The notes beneath the pieces were generated by a model that was not told the origin of the DNA, ran no database searches, and was given only the letters and a program-made list of their open reading frames with translations. Below, piece by piece: positions 6,448 through 14,766 of a DNA stretch of 35,345 bases. The stretch comes from CAYJEQ01 sp964370185. GTDB taxonomy: Bacteria; Bacillota; Clostridia; Oscillospirales; Ruminococcaceae. The stretch spans positions 1 through 35,345 of the forward strand of contig CAYJIJ010000019.1 of assembly GCA_964370185.1 (NCBI GenBank), in the 5' to 3' direction. Position 1 is the first letter of the stretch, and every line of letters starts with the position of its first letter. The position numbers and the translations under genes were made by a program.

Positions 6448-7730
6448 TTGTTTTCCTCCTTGATTGTACCCGTGATTGCAATTTCCATGCAGTTGTACAT
6501 ATCGGTGTAAAATACAGGGCCATCAAACTCTGAGCGCACCGAGCCTGCTTGCTTATTGCTGTCGTATACATGTGCCTTATGCTTTGAGAGGAATACATCT
6601 CCTATCGTAGTTGGGCAGGTGCTTGTAAATATGTGTCCGCCTGCTTCTTCGATTATTTTAGTAAATCCGTTTATATCCGCCATATGCTTAATTGGATATT
6701 CAGTCCAAACCATGAAAAGTAGTCCGTCCTTAACCTTTTTACCCTTCATATATTCAGCCACTTTTTTAATTTGGTCTATGTCATAATGTGGGCAGCCAAG
6801 GCTTACAAGCTCGATTTCATCACTTTCACCCGGATATGTACATGAATCATATGCCGCCTGCATTTCCTCGTCGGTAATTACATATGTGTCCTTAGCCTCA
6901 TTTCCACCAAAAGCCATTTCAACTGTTGCAGCTTCGGGAGTCACGCCCACTATATGCACCATTCTGCAGTTGCTTGCAATGCTAAGTGCAACAAGGAAGC
7001 AACGAATTTTATTAAAGTCTACATTTTTAAATTCACCCACTAACACGGGGTTTGCATTTGGAGGTAGCTTTTTGCCTATTGCAGTGCCAAGCACTTCCCA
7101 GTCAATTATAGTGTGAAGTTCTGTTTTCACCTCTACTAAATGTGTGCCCTTGCGGTATTCGTCGGTGTGATATCCCCATTTTGGAGTTCTTCCACATATT
7201 GCGGACCAGAATGCCGCTTCAATGCCATCGGAATTACAGCACGCTCCCCAAAGTGAGTTGCCAAGGGTGGTCATGCTTGATTCAGTGGTCACAAAATGCT
7301 CCCCTTTAACAGGAATCCAACCATTTAGATATGGTGAGCATGTGCCTGCAATTATAACGCCAGCCTTACTACATTCTTCCACAAAATAATTATTTCTGTT
7401 AAAGAATTCTTCGCTCTGATTAAAAGTCTTATAATCATACATATCACATGGCGCTACGCAGGTCTGTGCATGGCACTCGGGTGCTATTTCGTCAAAGACA
7501 ATTTTTTCACTGCGGCATAAATTCATTTCAGTGAATACTGTTTCAAAATCGGGCGCATTACAAGCGCTTTGGTATGCGTGGTTACCGCAGAAAACCGTAG
7601 CTTTGGTAACTGTGCAAAGCTCATCTGCACCAAGTATTTCGGCATAGCTCACGATATTTTCCAGTGCTACTTGTTTGAGCCTGCCATGGGTGCCATCAAG
7701 CATCTCTTGCTCATAAGGTGTAAGCTTCAT
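6435..7730 (-). CDS. Aconitase-X catalytic (large) subunit, putative hydroxy-amino-acid dehydratase
   Basis: The 431-residue protein matches the aconitase-X large subunit (DUF521). It opens with LTPYEQEMLDG and GADELCTV. It then has GTCSPYLNGWIPVKGEH (C131), the ESS...GNSLWGACCNSDG stretch, CGRTPKWGYH, SLGCPHYDIDQI (C313) and STCPTT (C372). The conserved cysteines are the expected iron-sulfur ligands. Bacterial family members are cis-3-hydroxy-L-proline dehydratases; archaeal two-subunit members dehydrate mevalonate 5-phosphate. Here the subunits are split, and the small one is fused to RidA domains, which favours an amino-acid-type substrate. It is first in a three-gene operon with an AGGAGG site before the ATG, and is divergent from a FadR-type regulator. 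Confidence 0.88.
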   Translation of the reverse strand: MKLTPYEQEMLDGTHGRLKQVALENIVSYAEILGADELCTVTKATVFCGNHAYQSACNAPDFETVFTEMNLCRSEKIVFDEIAPECHAQTCVAPCDMYDYKTFNQSEEFFNRNNYFVEECSKAGVIIAGTCSPYLNGWIPVKGEHFVTTESSMTTLGNSLWGACCNSDGIEAAFWSAICGRTPKWGYHTDEYRKGTHLVEVKTELHTIIDWEVLGTAIGKKLPPNANPVLVGEFKNVDFNKIRCFLVALSIASNCRMVHIVGVTPEAATVEMAFGGNEAKDTYVITDEEMQAAYDSCTYPGESDEIELVSLGCPHYDIDQIKKVAEYMKGKKVKDGLLFMVWTEYPIKHMADINGFTKIIEEAGGHIFTSTCPTTIGDVFLSKHKAHVYDSNKQAGSVRSEFDGPVFYTDMYNCMEIAITGTIKEENKWKR

Positions 7731-7816
7731 AATTCCTCCTAAGTTGTAGTTAATTTTAGATTTAAAGATAGGATTTAACGCTTTAATTCTTTAGTGATTT
7801 ATCATTGTAAATTCAA

Positions 7817-7869
7817 GGTGTATACACCATAACAAGTAAAATTATACCATAAAAAGCACACCTTGAAAA
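7817..7869 (-). promoter_or_regulatory. Promoter and palindromic operator of the aconitase-X operon
   Basis: Read on the minus strand, TTTTCA (7869-7864), 17 bases, then TGGTATAAT (hexamer 7846-7841) forms a sigma-A type promoter with an extended -10. Just downstream lies the perfect 12-bp palindrome GGTGTATACACC (7817-7828). Its half-site CAAGGTGT also occurs inverted within the promoter spacer (7858-7865). FadR-type GntR repressors bind short palindromes of the GT...AC type, so this fits autoregulated repression by the divergent gntR gene. A second ATTATACCAT copy is at 7885-7894. Confidence 0.6.
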
Positions 7870-7954
7870 TAGACAATTTCGACTATTATACCATGCTTTT
7901 TTTGTTGCATATTCATGATAAAGTGAAGCCTACAAATTTAAATTGCAATAGTTC

Positions 7955-7983
7955 TTGCATAAATTTCGTTTTTAGTGTAATAT
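7955..7983 (+). promoter_or_regulatory. Promoter of the GntR regulator gene
   Basis: TTGCAT (7955-7960), a 17-base spacer, and TAATAT (7978-7983) preceded by TG. Transcription would start near 7990. That makes the far-upstream TTG at 7997 an unlikely translation start and supports the GTG at 8066. Confidence 0.65.
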
Positions 7984-8065
7984 CATATACGGAATATTGT
8001 CAAAAAAGTGTCAATATATATGTGAAAAAATCATAAAAAATTATATAAAGCGAGGAACATTTCCA

Positions 8066-8722
8066 GTGAAGATAAATCCAAAACCAAAACAAACCCTCAC
8101 TATGCAAGCTTATGAGATAATTAAAAACTCTATATTTAGTGGAAGTATCACTCCAGGAACCTCACTTAGTGAAAATGAGCTTGCATCCCAGCTCGGCATG
8201 AGTCGCACCCCGATAAGGGAAGCTCTTCGCATACTTGAAAGTCAGGACTATGTGGAGATTAGGGATGGTCTCGGCACATTTGTAAAGTCGATAAGTTTAT
8301 CGGATATTCTTGAGCTTTTTGAAGCAAGAAAGTATCTTGAGGTTATTGCAGCCGCCTCAGCACATCAGTATATATCAATGGAGCAGATTGATGCACTAAA
8401 TTCCGAATTTGAAGAGGTTGCGGTAAGATGGAGGAGTGGAAAAAAAGTTGAATACAATGAATTTTCCATGCTTGATATTAAACTCCATGGGTTAATAATA
8501 GATAATTGCAAAAATAAGTATATTAGAAAATCTTTGATTTCTATAATGGATAATATTAAGAGAATTCAGCACCTGACCGCTAAGAGTGGGCAAACATTTG
8601 ATGAGAGCTTATCACAGCATCTTGAGCTTTTACGAATAATGCGCACGAACGACACTGCACTGCTTCAAAAAAAGCTTGAAGAGCATATAATTTGGTCGTG
8701 TAATTGCATGTATATGAAATGA
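8066..8722 (+). CDS. GntR-family transcriptional regulator, FadR (FCD) subfamily
   Basis: The 218-residue regulator has an N-terminal winged helix (residues 10-75; SENELASQLGMSRTPIREAL at 35-54 is the recognition helix region). An all-helical FCD effector domain follows. It contains the LDIKLHGLIIDNCKN segment, whose D and H are typical metal/ligand-binding positions. FCD regulators sense small carboxylates and usually repress the adjacent catabolic operon. The GTG at 8066 has GCGAGGA about 9 bases upstream; a longer frame from TTG at 7997 would begin only a few bases after the predicted transcription start. It is divergent from the aconitase-X operon, whose metabolite is its likely inducer (inference). 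Confidence 0.9.
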   Translation: MKINPKPKQTLTMQAYEIIKNSIFSGSITPGTSLSENELASQLGMSRTPIREALRILESQDYVEIRDGLGTFVKSISLSDILELFEARKYLEVIAAASAHQYISMEQIDALNSEFEEVAVRWRSGKKVEYNEFSMLDIKLHGLIIDNCKNKYIRKSLISIMDNIKRIQHLTAKSGQTFDESLSQHLELLRIMRTNDTALLQKKLEEHIIWSCNCMYMK

Positions 8723-8739
8723 ATTTAAAATCCTTAAAG

Positions 8740-8774
8740 GCTATCCCATCCGCTTGTGTAGCGGATGGGATAGC
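8740..8774. terminator. Terminator between convergent gntR and GGDEF-EAL genes
   Basis: A perfect 14-bp stem (GCTATCCCATCCGC with its complement) and a seven-base loop are followed on the plus strand by TTTTATAAATTATAT. Adenines before the stem allow some bidirectional action for the convergent minus-strand gene. Confidence 0.85.
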
Positions 8775-8797
8775 TTTTATAAATTATATAAAACTCT

Positions 8798-11746
8798 TTA
8801 TATATGCTGTGTTTCTTTGCTATTTATGGCATCTAATTCGCCTTTAATCTTTGTGTTGTCAAAATTGGGTTGCGGTATAGGGCGTGATATATAATAACCT
8901 TGCAGATAATCAATTCCTATGCGAGTGAGATATTCCATTTGCGCATGTGTTTCAACACCTTCGGCAAGGACATATATCCCCTGCTCCCTGCAAAATCCCA
9001 TTATTTTGTTCACAATTCCTTGACGGGTTTGGTCGCTTTCTACATTAGCAATTAGTGTTCTGTCGAGTTTTACGATATTTGGTCGCAAGCTCAGCAAACC
9101 TAAATCATTATTATAACCTGCACCGTAATCATCGAGTGCCACCATTGCATTCCATGATTTAATTCTGTCGAGTTTATATTTAAGGCTGCTCTCATCCATC
9201 TGCTCTGTTTCAATAATTTCCACTACGATATTGCTTAAATGCTCACCGTAGAGTCGCTCAAATTCTGTGAATTCACTTTCTCTGAGTGCTCTGTTTGGCA
9301 CAGAGTTTATAAACATTTTAGCATCTGCAAACATATCTCGGTATTTGGCATAGAGTGAAAGGGTTTTAAAGAATGTTATCTTCTCCACCTTCCAAAGCTG
9401 CGATTGTGCTGTTGATATCTGAAGCAGTTTTAATGGTGTATCGAGTATTTCGCTCTGCGGACGCATCAGTGATTCATAAGCGTAAATAGAGGCCGTTTTA
9501 GCATCAATAATCGGCTGGAATACAAAGTCTATAAACTGATTGTCGAGTATTCGGTTGAGCTCTTCCTTTCCACTGAGCATGAACGACTCAGCAGAATACG
9601 CCTCTTTATTAAACTCTCTCAATTCGCCTTTTAAGGTGTGTTTACCCTCGTACATGGCAAAATCGGCAAATCTAATCAAATCTTCAAGGTCGGTGGAGTC
9701 ATCGCCATACCAGCTTATTCCGCCCGACATCCTTATTTTAAATTCCCCAGCATCCGGCAAAATTATAGGATTTTCTTCAAATTCTCTATACACCCTACTA
9801 AGTGCCGAGTGTATTTGTTGCTTGGAATCATACCCATATATAAATACATAAAATTCGTCTCCCGACATTCGTCCAACAAGGGCACTTTTACTCAAAGTAG
9901 TGCTCAGTACCGCCGCGGCAGATTTGATATAATTATCCCCCATATTGTGGCCAAAGGTGTCGTTGACATATTTAAGATTATCAAGGTCAAACATTACAAA
10001 TGCTGCAACTTTTAAATCTTCTCTATCAATTATAACTCTCGCCTTTCGGTGGAATGCTGCACGATTATATATGCCTGTGAGCATGTCATAATCTCGCTGA
10101 TAGTTGAGTTTTTTAGTTTCAAGCACCTCTTTTGTGACATCCATTATAACACCTAAATTAGTATCTTTGCGCCTCATTTCAGTTATTCTGAACCAGCGTT
10201 CGGGAAGTTGTGATACAAGATATGTTGACTCCATATCTTCTTCAGGTATCGCCTTCAATTTCTTAAATCTTTGATTAAAGAGCTCTTTTTCTACCGTTGT
10301 ATCATAAACATCGGTAAGCGGTAGACCCATAAGCCTTCTGAGCTGTCCCGAAATCATAACCCTATCAGAAGAGTCGGTATATTCAAAAGAGCCAACTTTG
10401 ATATTTAGCATATCAAGGACATTATCCGTTTTATATGCGGAATTTAATATATTTCTGTTTAGATGTACTATGGCAGCCGATAGTTCATCTATTTCGCTAA
10501 TTTTAGTTTTATCAAATATTACGAGCTGTCCCGATTCATGTTTTACCACTGCTTTGCTGAGGTTTGTTATCGGTTTTGAAAATCTATCCCCTATCAAATA
10601 AGCTATTACCACAGCAAATATCAAAGAGGCAACAAACAGATAGGCAAATAGGCTAACCACATCATCCGCAAATCCCGTTATATTCTCAACAGAGGTCATT
10701 CCGAGCAGATAAATGGTATCATCTTCAAACGGGGTATTTGGCGCATAAATTTCCATCATTTCGCAATGTATTGCTACATTTACAATATCGGATACAATAA
10801 CTTGTGGTGAGTAATACTCATTATATAATTGCATGTTCATGTCTTCAAGCACAAGCGGAGTATCAACTTCAAGTATCGACTTTTGCGCCGTGCCCTGTGT
10901 CATCAGGGGTATAATCGCACCTGTTTGAGCATCTTTAGAAACAAGTGTATATCCATAGGAGCCTTCGTCGCTAAATTCACCAAATGGTAAGAATTTATAA
11001 ATATAGTCCTGAGAAATTTCTATTCCCATCACTCCAAAAGCATCCCCATTTCTATCTATGAGTGGAATGCTATATGTGAGCATGCGGTTTTGCGGATTTG
11101 CTATTTCAGGTGTTACTGCCCAATATCCCCAAAAACTGTCATCATCGGTAATTTCTACTGCTTCAAGGGGCTTTTGCAGTATCTCTTTATTTGCTTCCTC
11201 AAGCTTTAATCCATAACTCCATGAGTTGGCAAGTGATATGCTATATTTTTTAGAAATTTCACTGGGCCCAACCACCATCTGAAGCACGCTATTTTCATCT
11301 ATGCTTGACGCATAATTGCTGTTTGATATATATATTGCGGAATTTGAAACCTCGGAAGAGGCGGCATCGTCAATTATTATAAAGCCACCCGTACTGCCTG
11401 TTTCCCTCATCATCGAGATAAGCCCCGGCACTGCTTCATCAAAAAATGTTATATTAAACTGATTTCCTGTATATGAAGATAATATTGCCGTATCATAGCT
11501 TTCAAGGATTACCTCGTTAAATTCTTCTATATTTGACCAGCGATTTAGCATTTCGCTAGTGATATAGTTTTTTCTATTATTGACAGTTCCAGTGAAAAGG
11601 GTATATGAAAAATTCTCCATAATCCCAGGAATGTTTGTAACTCCGACAGCAAACAGAACAAATAAGCTTTGCAGAATAACCGCAAAGAATATCAGTATTC
11701 CAACCTTAAATTTCAAAGTGTTTTTATAGGATGCTATTTTTTTCAT
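8798..11746 (-). CDS. Membrane dCache-HAMP-PAS-GGDEF-EAL cyclic-di-GMP signalling protein
   Basis: A 982-residue inner-membrane receptor. TM1 is at about 14-38, followed by a large extracytoplasmic sensor of dCache type (40-360), TM2 at 363-385, HAMP at 386-437, a PAS-like region (440-540), GGDEF (550-710) and EAL (725-970). The cyclase signature reads SGDEF (628-632), an accepted variant. The EAL signature is ESL (758-760), with EIIET (843-847), DDYGAGY (872-878) and AEGVET (928-933) kept, so phosphodiesterase activity is plausible. Either or both activities may operate. The solute-binding lipoprotein gene lies 139 bases upstream on the same strand. That spacing suggests the lipoprotein may present a ligand to the sensor domain. 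No Shine-Dalgarno stronger than AAGGTGATT precedes the ATG. Confidence 0.9.
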   Translation of the reverse strand: MKKIASYKNTLKFKVGILIFFAVILQSLFVLFAVGVTNIPGIMENFSYTLFTGTVNNRKNYITSEMLNRWSNIEEFNEVILESYDTAILSSYTGNQFNITFFDEAVPGLISMMRETGSTGGFIIIDDAASSEVSNSAIYISNSNYASSIDENSVLQMVVGPSEISKKYSISLANSWSYGLKLEEANKEILQKPLEAVEITDDDSFWGYWAVTPEIANPQNRMLTYSIPLIDRNGDAFGVMGIEISQDYIYKFLPFGEFSDEGSYGYTLVSKDAQTGAIIPLMTQGTAQKSILEVDTPLVLEDMNMQLYNEYYSPQVIVSDIVNVAIHCEMMEIYAPNTPFEDDTIYLLGMTSVENITGFADDVVSLFAYLFVASLIFAVVIAYLIGDRFSKPITNLSKAVVKHESGQLVIFDKTKISEIDELSAAIVHLNRNILNSAYKTDNVLDMLNIKVGSFEYTDSSDRVMISGQLRRLMGLPLTDVYDTTVEKELFNQRFKKLKAIPEEDMESTYLVSQLPERWFRITEMRRKDTNLGVIMDVTKEVLETKKLNYQRDYDMLTGIYNRAAFHRKARVIIDREDLKVAAFVMFDLDNLKYVNDTFGHNMGDNYIKSAAAVLSTTLSKSALVGRMSGDEFYVFIYGYDSKQQIHSALSRVYREFEENPIILPDAGEFKIRMSGGISWYGDDSTDLEDLIRFADFAMYEGKHTLKGELREFNKEAYSAESFMLSGKEELNRILDNQFIDFVFQPIIDAKTASIYAYESLMRPQSEILDTPLKLLQISTAQSQLWKVEKITFFKTLSLYAKYRDMFADAKMFINSVPNRALRESEFTEFERLYGEHLSNIVVEIIETEQMDESSLKYKLDRIKSWNAMVALDDYGAGYNNDLGLLSLRPNIVKLDRTLIANVESDQTRQGIVNKIMGFCREQGIYVLAEGVETHAQMEYLTRIGIDYLQGYYISRPIPQPNFDNTKIKGELDAINSKETQHI

Positions 11747-11774
11747 TTTTAATCACCTTATCTAAGCCTGCCAC

Positions 11775-11818
11775 CTATAATCTCCATTGAGATTTAATAA
11801 AATGTGTTCGGATTACAG
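11775..11818 (-). repeat. Relic of the nested-repeat element of 1939-2211
   Basis: Read on the minus strand, this stretch aligns with positions 1949-1992 of the nested element. It begins with 13 identical bases (CTGTAATCCGAAC), and about 36 of 44 positions match overall. Only the left arm and the first part of stem A survive. It sits between the solute-binding lipoprotein gene and the GGDEF-EAL gene. Confidence 0.65.
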
Positions 11819-11885
11819 ATGTCGGGCAAGGATTTGCATTATAAATAAATTTGCCGTTTGCCACCTTGTGTTACAAGTGTCATCC

Positions 11886-13334
11886 TTACATTAAACCAAA
11901 TTCACCCATAACTGCTTTTAGTCCATCATACCACCGAGCAAATTCGTCCTCTGATATGAGCTCAGCAATTACATCTTCTCTGCTCTCACCAGCTAAAACT
12001 CTTTGATTTAAAAGTTCAGTGTTGGTGCTAATTAGTCCACTCATGCTTTCACCAAGTGCAAGTCTTGCTGAATAACTGTTTTCAAAGGGTTTGTTTGTAT
12101 ATAGTGTGTAATTAGTAAGCAATTCGGTATATATGGTTTCAGCCGCCGACACAACAGCGCTCGCAGGTGATTCTCCTGCAGTTATAAGCGCAGATATATC
12201 CTCGTAATTTAGCGCTTCCACCTGCACTGGCATATATCCAGTGGAAACAGCAAATTCCATATTATTTTCAGGAAGAGTAAACCATTTTAAAAATTCAACT
12301 GCGGCATCTTCACGAGTCTCGTCACTCTTTGAGACAAGCATGCCAGCACCTTGCTGAACCACTATTTTCTCTCCACCTTCAAAATATGGATATGGCATTG
12401 TTATGCACTCTATATCATATGCTGAATCTTTATCTTTCTCAACCTGTTTTGGAAAATAAAATGTGCTCGCAGTCGAGCCTACATAGCTTATTAAGTCGCC
12501 CGATTTAATATCATCCGACCTAAATCTGCCATATGCTGCATAGTGACCTTTTAGATATGGTGTATATAGATAATCCCAGATTTTTTTAGCATACTCTTCG
12601 CTAACATTAAATCCGAGCTCTCCGCTATCGGTCATATAGATGTCTTCACCCAATTGTTTGGAGGTGATAATAAAGTAATTTTCCGTTGAATCAACTCCAA
12701 AAAGTGCTTTTCCATCATTTGGTGCAGTGGTTTTGTCGTCAGTATAGTTATAGTATTGTTCGGCAATTGCTGATAAGCCTTCCCAAGTACTCATCATGTT
12801 TATATCCGCAGAAGTATCCTGTAAAAATGGGAGCAAATCAGTGTGGTTTATGTATAAAATTTCTGAAGATTTTGCCACAGGTATAATTTTTAGATTTCCC
12901 TCACTGTCAAACCTGCCCTCTTCTAAAAATTCACTTCTATATAATGATAGTTCCTCTTCTGTGAAATAAGGTGTGAGATTTGCTATCACTCCTAAGCTAT
13001 CGAGTTGATATGCATTATCCGAATAGGAGGCGAAAATATCGGGCAACTCAGGTGCACCCACTTCACCCTGACCCGAGGCTAAGACTGCCTCGGCAAGCTC
13101 GGGCACACTGCTGTATGCATAAGCGTCAACTATTATGCCAAGTTCATTTCCCTTTGTTTCATTAAAATCGAGCACGAGGGCATCAAAATTATCTTTGGTG
13201 CTTCCGTTGTAATAATGCCATAATGTAATTACAATCGGCTCATCTGAAACAGGCTCAGTGGTGGAACAGGATGCGAAAAGTAGTGATGTCAATAAAATTG
13301 TTATAGCTAAAAACACTGAAATTTGCCTTTTCAT
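11886..13334 (-). CDS. Family-1 extracellular solute-binding lipoprotein (orphan)
   Basis: The 482-residue lipoprotein has a KR-start signal peptide and a lipobox ending at C23 (LLFASC). The mature part starts with ITLWHYYNGSTKDNFDALVLDFNE, the classic opening of carbohydrate-type family-1 binding proteins of ABC importers. It later shows VVQQGAGMLVSKSDE and AVEFLKWFTLPENNMEFAVSTGYMPV, the usual C-terminal hinge features. The ATG at 13334 has GGAGGA 9 bases before it and puts the signal peptide at the N terminus, unlike the longer frame from 13385. No permease or ATPase gene is nearby. The next gene downstream is the membrane GGDEF-EAL protein, so a sensory rather than transport role is possible. 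Confidence 0.88.
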   Translation of the reverse strand: MKRQISVFLAITILLTSLLFASCSTTEPVSDEPIVITLWHYYNGSTKDNFDALVLDFNETKGNELGIIVDAYAYSSVPELAEAVLASGQGEVGAPELPDIFASYSDNAYQLDSLGVIANLTPYFTEEELSLYRSEFLEEGRFDSEGNLKIIPVAKSSEILYINHTDLLPFLQDTSADINMMSTWEGLSAIAEQYYNYTDDKTTAPNDGKALFGVDSTENYFIITSKQLGEDIYMTDSGELGFNVSEEYAKKIWDYLYTPYLKGHYAAYGRFRSDDIKSGDLISYVGSTASTFYFPKQVEKDKDSAYDIECITMPYPYFEGGEKIVVQQGAGMLVSKSDETREDAAVEFLKWFTLPENNMEFAVSTGYMPVQVEALNYEDISALITAGESPASAVVSAAETIYTELLTNYTLYTNKPFENSYSARLALGESMSGLISTNTELLNQRVLAGESREDVIAELISEDEFARWYDGLKAVMGEFGLM

Positions 13335-13416
13335 ACTATTTATTCCTCCAATTTTGCAAAAAATTTGATGTATATTATTTTTCAATTCATAATTATATCA
13401 TAATTTTTTATTTTTT

Positions 13417-13449
13417 TCAATTATTTGTTACATATTTACAAATAATTGA
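13417..13449. promoter_or_regulatory. Perfect 12-bp palindrome in a divergent intergenic region
   Basis: TCAATTATTTGT and its exact complement are separated by nine bases, in the 309-bp AT-rich gap between the two divergent lipoprotein genes. It could be an operator or an RNA hairpin in the leader of the minus-strand gene. I see no other coding sequence in this gap, and a candidate -10 TATAAT for the plus-strand gene lies near 13502. Confidence 0.45.
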
Positions 13450-13643
13450 ACCGTGATATTTGAGGAGTAAAATTAAATCTTTATTTTTAATTTTTTTGCT
13501 GTATAATTAATTATATAATGTAGTTATAATCATAATGGTGCGCTTAGATTTAATTTGCCATGTATATTATTGAGGGATATTGGGTGTGTGATAAGTGTTT
13601 TTTACTATTGCACCCATGTATTACACTGACAGGAGGTGGAACT

Positions 13644-14645
13644 ATGAAAGCTAAATTATTTTCATTTATTGTATTTTTCTTTATTATGATTAATTTTATC
13701 GGTTGTGAGGAAAATCAAAATATTGCTAACAAAGAAGTTCAGAGCCAAGTTTTTACACTTGCTATTGAGGTTACGGACGAGGAATACATCTCAGAAGCCG
13801 CCCTCGCAGCTGCTGAGCATTTTAAATCTCTTTCTAATTCTGATTTTGAGCTAAAATATGAATTTGTTGAAAGCCCCTTTGATGCTCTTTTAGATGGAAG
13901 TGCGGATTTTGCCTACCTAAGCAATAGCTCACTCTCAGACAAGATTAATCTCTACTCCCTATTTACATCTCCATTTTATTTTGCAAGCCCTGAAGAGGGT
14001 GTAGCAACTCTAAACAGCGAAGATTTTCACAAGCTTATCTCTCCCATTAACACTACATTCGGAATTCAGCTAATTTGCTCGGTGTATACCGACAGTGCAC
14101 TTGCCGTGAGCAATTTTTCCGAGATGGAAAATTTAGAGCAGATAGAGCAAAGTAAAATAGTATTAAATAATTGTGATGAATTTTTAAACCTTATATCAGT
14201 AACGGACATAGATTATACCATTTCGACCCAATCCATACCTGAGGAGATGTACACCGAAGACCCCACCGTGCTTATAATAAATGATATGACGATTAGTGCT
14301 CTCGATGAATCTGCTTTTGATGAAAGCTTGTATCTTTTAGAGCATCCGGTTATAAATCGTTATTCATGGGTAATTGCAGATGAGGCATTGTTAAGCGAAA
14401 TGAGCGAAGATGAATTGGCGATAATAAATGAGGCTTTTTCGCATTTTTCAGGTTATATAAACAGTTATACAGCTTTAAGGCATAGCGAAAATATCTACCG
14501 CCTCACTGCAGAAAGTCTCTCACTTGCGTCTTGCGATTTTGAAAATTTATCCGAAGAAGTGACTGATATTTTCAGTGAAAAATTAGAGGAAAATTCCATC
14601 CTATGGTTTAATACCTACCGTGATGTAAATCAAATTATTGATTAA
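13644..14645 (+). CDS. Putative DctP/TRAP-like substrate-binding lipoprotein
   Basis: The 333-residue lipoprotein has a hydrophobic signal segment ending in the lipobox FIGC (C21). The mature sequence has the overall look of type-II periplasmic binding proteins: FTLAIEVTDEE, then AALAAAEHFK, GSADFAYLSNSSL, and a C-terminal ELAIINEAFSHFSGYI helix resembling DctP-type C termini. The match is weak, so the family is tentative and the ligand unknown. No TRAP membrane subunits are nearby. The ATG at 13644 is chosen because AGGAGGTGG stands 6 bases before it; an in-frame start at 13560 would bury the signal peptide. It is divergent from the family-1 binding lipoprotein. Confidence 0.65.
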   Translation: MKAKLFSFIVFFFIMINFIGCEENQNIANKEVQSQVFTLAIEVTDEEYISEAALAAAEHFKSLSNSDFELKYEFVESPFDALLDGSADFAYLSNSSLSDKINLYSLFTSPFYFASPEEGVATLNSEDFHKLISPINTTFGIQLICSVYTDSALAVSNFSEMENLEQIEQSKIVLNNCDEFLNLISVTDIDYTISTQSIPEEMYTEDPTVLIINDMTISALDESAFDESLYLLEHPVINRYSWVIADEALLSEMSEDELAIINEAFSHFSGYINSYTALRHSENIYRLTAESLSLASCDFENLSEEVTDIFSEKLEENSILWFNTYRDVNQIID

Positions 14646-14766
14646 CTCGTTTCACGATTTTGTTACTGAATTGTAATAAAATTTCTTTTTATTTTTTGCT
14701 ATAATTATGTATGTAAGGTAAACAAAAAACTAACTAATTATTTTAAAACTATTTAGGAGAATGGCA

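Noticed and set aside
4918..7730. Ordinary aconitase or 3-isopropylmalate dehydratase subunits
   Set aside because: The motifs fit aconitase-X (LTPYEQEMLDG, the GTCSPYLNGW and LGCPHY stretches), and the small subunit carries RidA repeats instead of a standard swivel alone.
7997..8065. N-terminal extension of the GntR regulator from a TTG codon
   Set aside because: It would begin about seven bases after the predicted transcription start with no ribosome site. GTG at 8066 has one, and the shorter protein fits the family.
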